Assembly: GCA_937916505.1 (NCBI GenBank)
Contig: CALFSW010000093.1
Location: 1-45,131, forward strand
Reading direction: 5' to 3'
Origin: an uncultured Verrucomicrobiales bacterium
GTDB lineage: Bacteria; Verrucomicrobiota; Verrucomicrobiia; Verrucomicrobiales; Akkermansiaceae
Length of the DNA: 45,131 bases
Part shown: in pieces, positions 35,894 to 44,968 of the stretch
How the letters are laid out: every line of letters begins with the position of its first letter
Position numbering within the stretch: the stretch's first letter is position 1
The notes under the pieces: generated by a model
Databases searched by the model: none
The model's input: the letters and a program-made list of their open reading frames with translations, nothing else
What the model was told of the DNA's origin: nothing
Translations under genes and position numbers: made by a program

Positions 35894-36675
35894 ATGATCC
35901 CACCCTGTTGGGCATTGTGGCCGCGATGGTGATTCTTGATTTTGCAGGAGGATGGTGGTTCGGCGGAAAGATCAAGAACTACTCACTCGTCGATGCGATG
36001 TGGGCATTTTGGATTGGCCTGGCAGGTGTCATTTATGCCGTCTTTGGAAATGGCAACCTCCCAAAACGCATCGCCGCCGGGACCATCGCCGCAGTCTGGG
36101 GATTTCGACTGGCCTATCATCTTCAAAAACGAATCCGCAGACATCATCCGCAGGAAGACTCACGCTACCAAAAGCTTCGTGAAATTTGGGATGGCCGGGT
36201 GCAGTCCGCCTTCTTTTGGTTCTTCCAGGCCCAAGCCCTCTCGGTCCTCCTTTTGGCACTTCCCTACTTCCTCGTGGCCCGTGATTCCTCACCGTGGGGA
36301 GTGTTTGAAACCACCGGACTGATCGTGGCCCTCATCGGTCTCGGCGGTGAGATTCTTTCCGACCATCAAATGTCGCGCTTCAAGGAAAAGGACAACCGAC
36401 CAGGCTCGGTCTGTCGGGAGGGGCTGTGGAAGTATTCCCGCCACCCGAACTACTTCTTTGAGATGGTGATTTGGATTGGCGTCTTTCTTTTTGCCTGCGG
36501 CTCGGCATGGGGATGGATCACCTTTTTTGCCCCCCTTACCATCACCTTCCTCCTTCTCAAAGTGACCGGTATCCCGCCAACCGAAGCATCCGCGGTAAAA
36601 CGAAAGGGCGATGCCTACCGGGATTATCAACGCACCACCAGCGCCTTCATTCCCCTCCCTCCGAAATCATCATGA
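35890..36675 (+). CDS. DUF1295 / steroid 5-alpha-reductase-like membrane protein
   Basis: 261 residues with about six membrane segments. The C-terminal signature is that of DUF1295 and the isoprenylcysteine-methyltransferase-like group: FKEKDNRPGSVCREGLWKYSRHPNYFFEMVIWIG, then GIPPTEASAVKRKGDAYRDYQRTTSAFIPLPP. The RHPNY stretch is the usual nicotinamide- or SAM-binding part. It probably reduces or methylates a lipid double bond. ATG overlaps the DUF2062 stop and its own stop overlaps the next ATG. The reaction is unknown. Confidence 0.87.
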   Translation: MNDPTLLGIVAAMVILDFAGGWWFGGKIKNYSLVDAMWAFWIGLAGVIYAVFGNGNLPKRIAAGTIAAVWGFRLAYHLQKRIRRHHPQEDSRYQKLREIWDGRVQSAFFWFFQAQALSVLLLALPYFLVARDSSPWGVFETTGLIVALIGLGGEILSDHQMSRFKEKDNRPGSVCREGLWKYSRHPNYFFEMVIWIGVFLFACGSAWGWITFFAPLTITFLLLKVTGIPPTEASAVKRKGDAYRDYQRTTSAFIPLPPKSS

Positions 36676-37712
36676 TCACTATCGACGACCTCCTCGCCAA
36701 GGACATCATTCCCGATGCCCTCATCCGAATCGGGATCCGCTCACGGCTGAAAGACACCCTCAGGCAATTTGAAAAACGCGACTGCGAAGGGCGTCAGGAA
36801 TTCCTGATGAAGCACGTTCGCGAGCTCAGGGAGAGCCCCATTGCCATCGCCACGGACGAGGCCAACGAGCAGCACTACGAACTCCCGACGGCATTCTTCA
36901 GGAAAGTCCTCGGGCCGCACATGAAGTATAGCTCCGGCTATTGGGACTCCGGGACCACCGACATTGAAACCTCGGAAGCCCGCATGCTGAAACTCACCTG
37001 CGAACGCGCTGATCTGAAAGACGGCCATCGCATTCTCGAACTAGGATGCGGTTGGGGATCACTCACCCTCTGGATGGGAAAACACTTTCCAAATTCAAAG
37101 ATTACCGCGGTGTCCAACTCCCGCACCCAGAAGGAGTATATCGACTCCCAGGCAGAGGAACTCGGGCTGACCAACATCGAGGTCAAAACCGTGAACATGA
37201 TCAACTACGAAGGCGAAGGCGAAAGCGTTTTTGACCGGGTTGTTTCTGTCGAAATGTTCGAGCACATGAAGAACTACGAACAGCTTCTGGGTCGAATCTC
37301 GACCTGGCTCAAGCCGGACGGCAAACTCTTCGTCCACATCTTCACTCATCGCGAATACGCCTACCACTACGAGGCCAGGGACGAAAGCGACTGGATGGCG
37401 CGATACTTTTTTACCGGCGGCCAAATGCCATCCGATGATTTGTTGCTCTACTTTCAGGGCAAGCTCTCGATCGAAGACCACTGGCAGGTCAGCGGAACCC
37501 ACTATCAAAAAACCTCGGAAGCGTGGCTCACCCGCATGGATCAGGCGAGCGAGGAACTGAAACCCCTCATTGCCAAAACCTACGGCGAAGCTGACGCCAA
37601 AAAATGGTGGGTCTGGTGGCGCTGCTTCTTCATGGCCTGCGCCGAACTGTGGGGCTACCAAGGCGGTGATGAATGGATCGTTTCACACTATCGCTTTGTA
37701 AATTCGAAATAA
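36672..37712 (+). CDS. Coclaurine-N-methyltransferase-like / CFA-family SAM methyltransferase 2
   Basis: 346 residues. The fold is the CFA-family methyltransferase: ILELGCGWGSLTLWMGKHFP (motif I) and AVSNSRTQKEYI. Many stretches resemble plant (S)-coclaurine N-methyltransferase: VSVEMFEHMKNYEQLL (Glu194, Glu197, His198), YHYEARDESDWMARYFFTGGQMPSDDLLLYFQ (read in two parts around residues 236-268) and a YQGGDEWIVSHY end. The Cfa-type Cys is Ser88 (MKYSSGYW), while His222 (LFVHIF) is kept. So it is not the same enzyme type as the first methyltransferase of the operon. The acceptor could be an amine-containing lipid head group or an acyl double bond. Start ATG overlaps the DUF1295 stop. Confidence 0.87.
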   Translation: MITIDDLLAKDIIPDALIRIGIRSRLKDTLRQFEKRDCEGRQEFLMKHVRELRESPIAIATDEANEQHYELPTAFFRKVLGPHMKYSSGYWDSGTTDIETSEARMLKLTCERADLKDGHRILELGCGWGSLTLWMGKHFPNSKITAVSNSRTQKEYIDSQAEELGLTNIEVKTVNMINYEGEGESVFDRVVSVEMFEHMKNYEQLLGRISTWLKPDGKLFVHIFTHREYAYHYEARDESDWMARYFFTGGQMPSDDLLLYFQGKLSIEDHWQVSGTHYQKTSEAWLTRMDQASEELKPLIAKTYGEADAKKWWVWWRCFFMACAELWGYQGGDEWIVSHYRFVNSK

Positions 37713-37735
37713 GGAGAGTGGACATGCCGGTCCGC

Positions 37736-39928
37736 CTATTTCCCCTTCCCCCTCTTCTTGGCGAACTTGTAGGCCACCGGCCCCTTGCCCTTCGACTCGT
37801 CTTTATCAAGTCCGGCCCGCTTCTTAAGTTCCTTGATTTGATCACGGAGGTGGGCGGCTTTTTCAAATTCGAGTTTGGCGGAGGCTTTTTGCATCTCGTC
37901 CTCCATTTCCCGGATGACTTCGACAGCATTGAAAACCATCTCATCTTCGGCGACGAGCGAGGTGTTCATTTCCTGACCGGTCTTGCTGGTGACTCCGCGA
38001 TCATGGAGGCTTTTTTGCACCGCCCGCTTGACGCTGGTCGGAGTGATTCCGTGCTTTTCATTATAGTCCCTTTGCACGGAACGGCGAAACTCGGTGACGT
38101 CCAGAAGGCATTGAATGGAGTCGGTGATCGTGTCGCAAAAGAGGACACACTCGCCATTGAGATGACGGGCGGCGCGGCCCGCCGTTTGAATCAAGCTGGT
38201 CTCGTTGCGTAGGAAGCCCTCCTTGTCGGCATCAAGAATGCAGACGAGCGAAACCTCGGGAAGGTCAAGACCTTCACGAAGGAGGTTGATCCCGACAAGA
38301 ATATCAAACTCGGCGGCACGCAGAGCACGCAGAATTTCCACCCGCTCGATGGCATCGACATCGGAGTGGATGTAGCGGACTTTCAAATCGACACCCTGAA
38401 GATATTCGGTGAGATCCTCAGCGGTCTTTTTAGTGAGAGTCGTGATCAGAACGCGCTCCTCTTTTTCAACCCTTTGCTGGCAGAGTTCAATCGTATCATC
38501 GATCTGTGCCTTGAGCGGACGGAGGGTGAGCACGGGATCGAGAAGCCCGGTGGGTCGGATGATTTGTTCGACAATGAGTTGGCCGCCACTGCGGGAGACA
38601 TCGAAATCTTCGGGGTCTTCATCGGCTCCACTTGCTTTGATCACAAGGCGTTTAAAAAAGGTCGGATCAAAGTCAGCCTCTTTACGGGATTTGATCGGAA
38701 TGAAGGTGGGATTATCCGGGCGGGAATTGACGATCTCAAAGGGACCCGGTGTCGCACTCACGTAAAGTCGACGCTGGGTCATCTTCATGTATTCATCAAA
38801 GCGGAGCGGTCTGTTATCCATCGCGCTGGGAAGACGAAACCCGTGATCCACGAGAACTGATTTACGGCTTTTGTCTCCCTCGAACATGCCCCGCACCTGC
38901 GGAAGCGTGGCGTGACTTTCATCAGCGAGGAGGAGGTAATCATCCGGAAAGAAATCGAGAAGAGTGTAGGGACGGTCACCTGGTTTACGCCCTGTGATGT
39001 GACGGGAATAATTCTCAATGCCCTGACAAAAACCCATCTCCTGCATCATCTCGAGATCATACTCGGTGCGCATCCGGATTCGCTGGGCTTCAATCAACTT
39101 GCCGTTTTTCTCGAACCACGCGATCCGGTCATCAAGTTCCTGCCGGATGGCCACCATGGCCCCTTTGAGCTTTTCCTTTGAACTGACGAACTGCTTGGCG
39201 GGATAAAAGACATAGTGGGTCATCTCATCAATGACGTGACCGCTCATGGTGTCGATGGAAGTGATCCGGTCAATTTCATCGCCAAAAAACTCAATGCGGA
39301 TTGCCGTTTCTTCGAGGTAGGCCGGGCGCACTTCAACCACGTCCCCTCGAACGCGGAAATTCCCGCGTTGAAAAGCGATGTCATTTCTCTCGAAGAGCAG
39401 GTTGACCAACTCGGTGAGAAATTCATCGCGCCCCAACTCCTCGCCCTGATGAACCCCGAACATCATGTCCTTGTAGTCCTCGGGATTTCCCAATCCGTAG
39501 ATGCAACTCACGCTGGCAACCACAATGGTGTCTTCCCGGGTGATCAAGGACCCCATTGTGCTGAGCCGGAGTCGCTCGATCTCCTCGTTAATTGAGGAAT
39601 CTTTTTCAATGTAGGTGTCGGACCGTGGAATATAGGCCTCGGGTTGGTAGTAATCGAAATAAGAGACAAAATACTCGACGGCATTGTCCGGGAAAAATGT
39701 TTTAAACTCCGAATACAACTGAGCCGCCAGGGTCTTGTTGTGGCTCATGATCAGGGTGGGCCTTTGAATCTGCTCAATGATGTTGGCCATCGTGAAGGTT
39801 TTTCCGGATCCCGTGACTCCCCGGAGGGTCTGATGCCGGTTCCCCGCCTTGATCGACTTCACAAGCTTGGCAATGGCCTGTTCCTGATCGCCCTTAGGGC
39901 CGAATTCGCTAACGAGTCGAAAGTCCAC
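37736..39928 (-). CDS. uvrB: Excinuclease ABC subunit B
   Basis: 730 residues, slightly longer than most. The Walker A is GVTGSGKT (residues 37-44). The DNA-clamping beta-hairpin is the Tyr-rich YFDYYQPEAYIP part. Helicase motifs include LLLADESH, YVSATPGP and QTAGRAARH, and the C-terminal UVR motif is ASAKLEFEKAAHLRDQIKEL, which contacts UvrC. A basic tail (KFAKKRGKGK) follows. It loads onto damage with UvrA and guides UvrC in nucleotide excision repair. The start is GTG at 39928, supported by the conserved FRLVSEFGPKGDQ beginning. No LexA-like box was recognised upstream. It converges with the lipid operon (23 bases apart); other uvr genes are not in the window. Confidence 0.98.
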   Translation of the reverse strand: MDFRLVSEFGPKGDQEQAIAKLVKSIKAGNRHQTLRGVTGSGKTFTMANIIEQIQRPTLIMSHNKTLAAQLYSEFKTFFPDNAVEYFVSYFDYYQPEAYIPRSDTYIEKDSSINEEIERLRLSTMGSLITREDTIVVASVSCIYGLGNPEDYKDMMFGVHQGEELGRDEFLTELVNLLFERNDIAFQRGNFRVRGDVVEVRPAYLEETAIRIEFFGDEIDRITSIDTMSGHVIDEMTHYVFYPAKQFVSSKEKLKGAMVAIRQELDDRIAWFEKNGKLIEAQRIRMRTEYDLEMMQEMGFCQGIENYSRHITGRKPGDRPYTLLDFFPDDYLLLADESHATLPQVRGMFEGDKSRKSVLVDHGFRLPSAMDNRPLRFDEYMKMTQRRLYVSATPGPFEIVNSRPDNPTFIPIKSRKEADFDPTFFKRLVIKASGADEDPEDFDVSRSGGQLIVEQIIRPTGLLDPVLTLRPLKAQIDDTIELCQQRVEKEERVLITTLTKKTAEDLTEYLQGVDLKVRYIHSDVDAIERVEILRALRAAEFDILVGINLLREGLDLPEVSLVCILDADKEGFLRNETSLIQTAGRAARHLNGECVLFCDTITDSIQCLLDVTEFRRSVQRDYNEKHGITPTSVKRAVQKSLHDRGVTSKTGQEMNTSLVAEDEMVFNAVEVIREMEDEMQKASAKLEFEKAAHLRDQIKELKKRAGLDKDESKGKGPVAYKFAKKRGKGK

Positions 39929-40004
39929 ACCGGGAGGTTAGAGGAAGTTTACTCCTTGTCCAATCCCACGGCCTGTGGGAATTTTTGCATTCCCATCCAC
40001 TTTT
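39929..40004. promoter_or_regulatory. Divergent promoter region of uvrB and the DUF1800 gene
   Basis: 76 bases between two divergent starts. It contains a small stem (CCCAC at 39965-39969, GTGGG at 39975-39979) followed by a T run on the plus strand, which could be a weak terminator or a leader hairpin. No clear promoter boxes or SOS operator. Confidence 0.35.
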
Positions 40005-43000
40005 GTGAAAATTCTGCCTTATCTTCTCACCCTCAGCGCCATTCCGGCCTGGGCGGGCTTCACGCCTCTCTTCTCCGTTGGTCGCAACGATAATTCCTCC
40101 GGCGAGTTCACCCAAGGGAACTTCTCGGCGGACCCGGCACCCGGAAACCCGGCGGGACTCGATGACCACTACTATCTCAAGGGCACCTATCCTGCACCCG
40201 TCGGAGTCCTCGCGAACGATGAGTTGGTCGAGTATTTCGAACACGCCCTCACCTCCAGTGATCCGGCCAATGTCATCCATTTCAATCTCGATGCCAGTCA
40301 GGCGACACCGACCGGGCTGATGCGGGTCACCGCCGATTTCATCTGGAGTGGCGCGAACGGCGGAGCACCCTACGAAAACGTCATCGAAATCAGCGTCAAC
40401 GGGAAACCAGCCTCCTTTACCAGCGCCCCTTTTCAAAGCTACACCGTCATTCTTGCCGAGTTCCCAACCAACGGCCTCGATCTTGTTGCCGGAGAGAACT
40501 CCCTTGAAATCCGCAGAACAGGCACAACTTCAAGTTCATGGGTCGGAATTGACCAAATCGAAGCTTCCCTCCACCCCACCGCGCTCGTCGACGTCGATGC
40601 GGACCAGCTCCCCCTCTATTGGGAAGAACTCTACCACCTTTCAGATTCAAACAATAGCGATGCGGCCGGAGATCTTGACGGTGACACCCTGAGTAATCTC
40701 ACCGAGTTTCAAAACGGGACCAATCCGCGGCTGGCGGATACCGACAACGACGGACTGACAGACCAAAACGAAACGGTCAGCAGTCCGTTCGATCCGGACT
40801 CCGACGATGACGGACTGCCCGACGGTCAGGAGATCAATTCAAGCCCCATCCTGGTTGACACCGATTCGGACGGAGCTTCCGACGCTTGGGAGATCCAAAC
40901 AGGCTACGCTCCCAACGACGACCAAAGCACCCCTCCCGGCTGGGCCGGTGCCATTGGCATCAATTTCCGCTCCAAACGATTTCCCGAACTTGGGGTCTGG
41001 CCGGTTGGCTTTCCCAACGGGTTCGTTCCGCAGGTCAACTGGAATCAAACCGATCTCCTTGAAGATGGTGGCGTTTCATCAGGCGGCCCGCTGCGACCGG
41101 GGGACACCACTGACATTTTTTCCCCGATTGCCGGAACTTTGGTGGATTCAGCGGGGACCGCAACCTCTGCCACCATCGCGTTTACGGCCGACGGAGTCCG
41201 AAGCAGCCGGGTTTATGACACTGCCGCAGCAGATCTTTTGAATGGCTACCTTTCCGCTGATTCCGGATCCCCTGCGACCTTTCAAATTAACGACATCCCC
41301 GCCTCCTTTGCCACCTACGATGTCTATGTTTACATGGCCACAACCTACGAGGGACCGCTGGCCACAGTCAGAAAGGACGGTCAGTTTATTGATGACGCTC
41401 TCCTTCGGCCCTTCTCATCAGGAGGCGATCTCGAATTCCTGCTCTTCCGCCCTTCGACCGGACCTGCCGCGCCTCTCGCCAATGTCATTCGATATACCGG
41501 CCAGACCAGTCGTTCGTTCTCTTTGGAAAGCTTCCGCACTTCGAGTAACTCGTCCGGCATCGCTGCGATTCAAATTATCGACACCAGTGGCGATAGTGAT
41601 TCGGACAATCTTCCCGACTGGTGGGAAATTCGCCACCGTTCGGATATCACAGCCAATCCCGACCCGGACGGAGACGGACTCAACTGGCTCGCCGAATTCA
41701 ATGCCGGCTCGGATCCATGGCTTGCCGACACCGACAAGGATGGCCTCGACGACGCGGCGGAGGTCGCCGCCGGGTCAGACGTGAACTTTGCCGACAGTGA
41801 TGATGACGGGCTTTCGGACTATGAAGAAGTTAACCATCCTCTCCAAAGTGACCCCACTCTGGCAGACACCGATGGTGATGGAGTCGGAGACGCGGTCGAA
41901 AGGGCCAATTTTTCTGATCCTGACGACGCCAACTTCGGCCTCCTTCCGGTCCCCACTTTTCCTTCGGCAACGCAACTTGTTTGGGAAGCGACAGATCTTC
42001 AATTCGTCAACAACCATGGCGATGGCATCCGCAGTGATAGCGGGACCAACCGGGACTTTATCGATTGGCGCGTCGATAACCTCACCGCCGACGTCAATAA
42101 CACGCTGAGAATGCGCCTGCCCCGCCGATCCGGTAAAATCGTCTTCAATGTCCTCACCAGCGGGCAGGGAAGCTTTCGAAGAGGTGGCAGCAGCTTTAAC
42201 TACAGTGATTACAACACCGACCTCACCCCGGCACTGGGATTTGCCGGCTTTGGAAGCTGCGACACATCCGATCCTCTGACCTTTCGCGTGGTCGCGGATG
42301 ATGACGGAAATGCGACTGAAAACTGGACTGTCATTTTTTCGATCATCAACCAGAAAACAGGGCTTACCGTGGCAACCCGGACATTCACCGGGTGTGACGC
42401 TGTTCCAAGCGTCGCGGATCAATCGGCTGTTTGGGGAGATGACAGTATTCCGGGAGCCTCACAGATGCTCTTGGGACAAGGGATTTCCTTTTATCGATCG
42501 GCGACTCCGGTTCACCAGCTCCCGGGTCTGGGTCATTGTTCCGATGCAGACAATGACGGAATGAATGACACCTTCGAAACAACCTATGGCCTGAATCCGA
42601 ACGACGCTTCCGATGCCGGATTGGACGGTGACAACGACGGGCTAAGCAACGTGATCGAAGCAATTCTTGGGACTGCGCCCAATGACAGTGACAGCGATGA
42701 TGACGGCGTGAGTGACGGCATCGAGGCCGACCAATTTACCGATCCCAATTCAAATCTCTCAACCCCACCCCTCTTCAATCTGGCAGGCGTGGGAGGTTCC
42801 GATCTCAATGGAAACGGAATGTCCGATCTTTGGGAGTCCCGCTTCGGCGCGCAGGCACTCCTTCCCGGACAAGATCAGGATAGTGATGGGCTGACCAATT
42901 GGGAGGAAGCAGGATTGGGCACAGACCCCTTCGATCCGGCATCAAATTTCAGAATCCGCACCGCGCCTTCCGCAACACCTGACGCGTTTGACATTTTCTA

Positions 43001-44951
43001 TCCCCGCCTCGTTCTGAAGACCCAGGCGATCCAATCGTCGCCCGATTTGGGAAACTTCGGCAATACTTCAATGACCCCTTCCTTGGTTGGCAACGAATAC
43101 ACGATCACCGCGCCTTTCGATCTGAGTCGCGAGTTTTTCCGGGTGGCGATCGGCGATCGTGACCTCGATTCGGATGGCTTGAGCGATTGGGATGAGAGCA
43201 TCCTTGGATCCGCCTCGGGAATTGCTGACTCATTGGCTCGCTCCGTCGCCTATGACAACACGGGTGATGGTCTTCCCGACGGAACAATTTCAGGTGACCA
43301 AGCGGTCTTTCTTGAGCGCTTTGCCAACCGCGCGACCCTTGCCAATGGCAACGGCAGCACAACTCCGACCCGCACGGAAGCGGCCAGACTTCTCATGCAA
43401 GGCACCTTCGGACCAACGATGGCAGAAGTCGAAAAAGTGCGGGCGACAGGAATCGAAGCCTGGATCGACGATCAAATTCAGAATCAACCTCGAACCCATC
43501 ACGAAGACTACATCCGTAAAATCCAAGCCGACCTGAACGGCCCGCGGGTTGATCTCAGCTATCGCTACAACAATGACGAAGAGAATGTGGAAGAGGAAAA
43601 CCTCCAGTCAGCCTTCGCGCGCGCCGCAATTTCCGGCCCCGACCAACTTCGTCAACGCGTCGCCTTCGCGCTCTCCCAAATCCTCGTGATCTCCCGCCAG
43701 GATGGAAATATTGACCAAAACGTCCGCAGCCTTGCCCGTTATTACGACCGGCTCGTGGATCATTCTTTTGGCAACTACTACGATCTCCTCATGGGAGTGA
43801 CACTCGACCCCAATATGGGCCGTTACCTGTCACACGTCGGCAATCTCCCTCCCGCTCCGGAAATCAATCGCTTCCCCGACGAAAACTACGCCCGGGAAGT
43901 CATGCAGCTTTTCTCAATTGGCCTTTGGGAACTGAATCAGGATGGCACGCGAAAGACCAACAGCTTGGGAAATTTCATTCCCACCTACGACAATGACGCC
44001 ATCACCGAACTCGCACGGGTGATGACCGGACTTTGGTTTGCAAACAACGGATGGGGAGCGCAGACCCGTCAGGATGAGGAACATCTCGTTCCACTTGAAA
44101 TGTTCCCGGACTATCACGATTTCGGAGAGAAAACGCTGCTCAACGGCTTTGTCATCCCGGCCCGCCAGCCCAGTCCCGGGAATGGCATGGAGGACATCCG
44201 TGATGCCATCCGCCACCTCTTCGAGCACCCCAACTGCGCACCCTTCATCTGCAGGTCGCTCATCCAATTCCTGGTCACCAGTAATCCCACTCCCGACTAT
44301 GTCGAAAGAATTTTCCATATCTTCGATGACAATGGCACCGGAGAACGAGGCGATCTGGGCGCGGTTGTTAAAGCCATCCTCATGGACCCCGAAGCCCGGG
44401 ATCCGGCAGTGGCAACCTCTCCCGACTTTGGTCTCTTCCGTGAGCCGGTCATTCGAACCATGCACCTCGCACGACTCACCAAAATCAATCGCAGCGGGCA
44501 GGCCGTTTGGTGGGACTATGGCAACTACTACGATGACACCCTGCAAATGCCCCTCTACTCGCCGACCGTGTTTAACTTCTATCGACCCAACTACACTCCG
44601 CCCGGAGTTCTTGATCGGGAGAATCTCGACGGCCCGGCTTTTGAAATTGCCAACTCTTACACGGCCGTCTCCCTCCCCAACCGGATTTGGAAAATTGCCG
44701 ACCGTGGCTTTTACATGGGGGGCCGATACCACTTCACGCCGGACTACAACGACTTCATGCCGTATCTAAACGATTCCGATACCCTCTTGGACTACATCAA
44801 CATCGTGGTCTGTGCCGGAAGCATGCGCGCTGAAACCCGTTCCATCATCAAAACGAATCTCGCCAACACCGCTCTATCCGATCCGGTCGAAAAAGTTCGT
44901 CTCGCCGTCTATCTTGCTCTCATGTCTCCCGAAGGAGCAGTGCAACGCTAA
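40005..44951 (+). CDS. Secreted DUF1800 protein with thrombospondin-type-3-like calcium repeats
   Basis: About 1648 residues. The GTG at 40005 gives a compact signal peptide (VKILPYLLTLSAIPAWA|G) and is preferred over the GTG at 39975, though neither has a clear Shine-Dalgarno. The N-terminal part is beta-rich. Several clusters of DxDxDG repeats follow (GDLDGDTLSNLTEF, DTDNDGLTDQNE, DSDDDGLPDGQE, DTDSDGASDAWE near residues 225-310, and again at ~530-630 and ~850-1000), expected to bind calcium. The last ~520 residues are the DUF1800 domain (TEAARLLMQGTFGPTMAEVE, NYAREVMQLFSIGLWELN, LARVMTGLWF, HPNCAPFICRSLIQFLVTSNP). DUF1800 proteins pair with DUF1501 proteins in this phylum, as here. Function unknown; cell-surface or secreted is likely. 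Confidence 0.9.
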   Translation: MKILPYLLTLSAIPAWAGFTPLFSVGRNDNSSGEFTQGNFSADPAPGNPAGLDDHYYLKGTYPAPVGVLANDELVEYFEHALTSSDPANVIHFNLDASQATPTGLMRVTADFIWSGANGGAPYENVIEISVNGKPASFTSAPFQSYTVILAEFPTNGLDLVAGENSLEIRRTGTTSSSWVGIDQIEASLHPTALVDVDADQLPLYWEELYHLSDSNNSDAAGDLDGDTLSNLTEFQNGTNPRLADTDNDGLTDQNETVSSPFDPDSDDDGLPDGQEINSSPILVDTDSDGASDAWEIQTGYAPNDDQSTPPGWAGAIGINFRSKRFPELGVWPVGFPNGFVPQVNWNQTDLLEDGGVSSGGPLRPGDTTDIFSPIAGTLVDSAGTATSATIAFTADGVRSSRVYDTAAADLLNGYLSADSGSPATFQINDIPASFATYDVYVYMATTYEGPLATVRKDGQFIDDALLRPFSSGGDLEFLLFRPSTGPAAPLANVIRYTGQTSRSFSLESFRTSSNSSGIAAIQIIDTSGDSDSDNLPDWWEIRHRSDITANPDPDGDGLNWLAEFNAGSDPWLADTDKDGLDDAAEVAAGSDVNFADSDDDGLSDYEEVNHPLQSDPTLADTDGDGVGDAVERANFSDPDDANFGLLPVPTFPSATQLVWEATDLQFVNNHGDGIRSDSGTNRDFIDWRVDNLTADVNNTLRMRLPRRSGKIVFNVLTSGQGSFRRGGSSFNYSDYNTDLTPALGFAGFGSCDTSDPLTFRVVADDDGNATENWTVIFSIINQKTGLTVATRTFTGCDAVPSVADQSAVWGDDSIPGASQMLLGQGISFYRSATPVHQLPGLGHCSDADNDGMNDTFETTYGLNPNDASDAGLDGDNDGLSNVIEAILGTAPNDSDSDDDGVSDGIEADQFTDPNSNLSTPPLFNLAGVGGSDLNGNGMSDLWESRFGAQALLPGQDQDSDGLTNWEEAGLGTDPFDPASNFRIRTAPSATPDAFDIFYPRLVLKTQAIQSSPDLGNFGNTSMTPSLVGNEYTITAPFDLSREFFRVAIGDRDLDSDGLSDWDESILGSASGIADSLARSVAYDNTGDGLPDGTISGDQAVFLERFANRATLANGNGSTTPTRTEAARLLMQGTFGPTMAEVEKVRATGIEAWIDDQIQNQPRTHHEDYIRKIQADLNGPRVDLSYRYNNDEENVEEENLQSAFARAAISGPDQLRQRVAFALSQILVISRQDGNIDQNVRSLARYYDRLVDHSFGNYYDLLMGVTLDPNMGRYLSHVGNLPPAPEINRFPDENYAREVMQLFSIGLWELNQDGTRKTNSLGNFIPTYDNDAITELARVMTGLWFANNGWGAQTRQDEEHLVPLEMFPDYHDFGEKTLLNGFVIPARQPSPGNGMEDIRDAIRHLFEHPNCAPFICRSLIQFLVTSNPTPDYVERIFHIFDDNGTGERGDLGAVVKAILMDPEARDPAVATSPDFGLFREPVIRTMHLARLTKINRSGQAVWWDYGNYYDDTLQMPLYSPTVFNFYRPNYTPPGVLDRENLDGPAFEIANSYTAVSLPNRIWKIADRGFYMGGRYHFTPDYNDFMPYLNDSDTLLDYINIVVCAGSMRAETRSIIKTNLANTALSDPVEKVRLAVYLALMSPEGAVQR

Positions 44952-44968
44952 CCTCATTCCCAGTTTCC

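Noticed and set aside
39965-39986. Rho-independent terminator before the DUF1800 gene
   Set aside because: The stem is only five base pairs and lies upstream of the gene it would terminate; not convincing.
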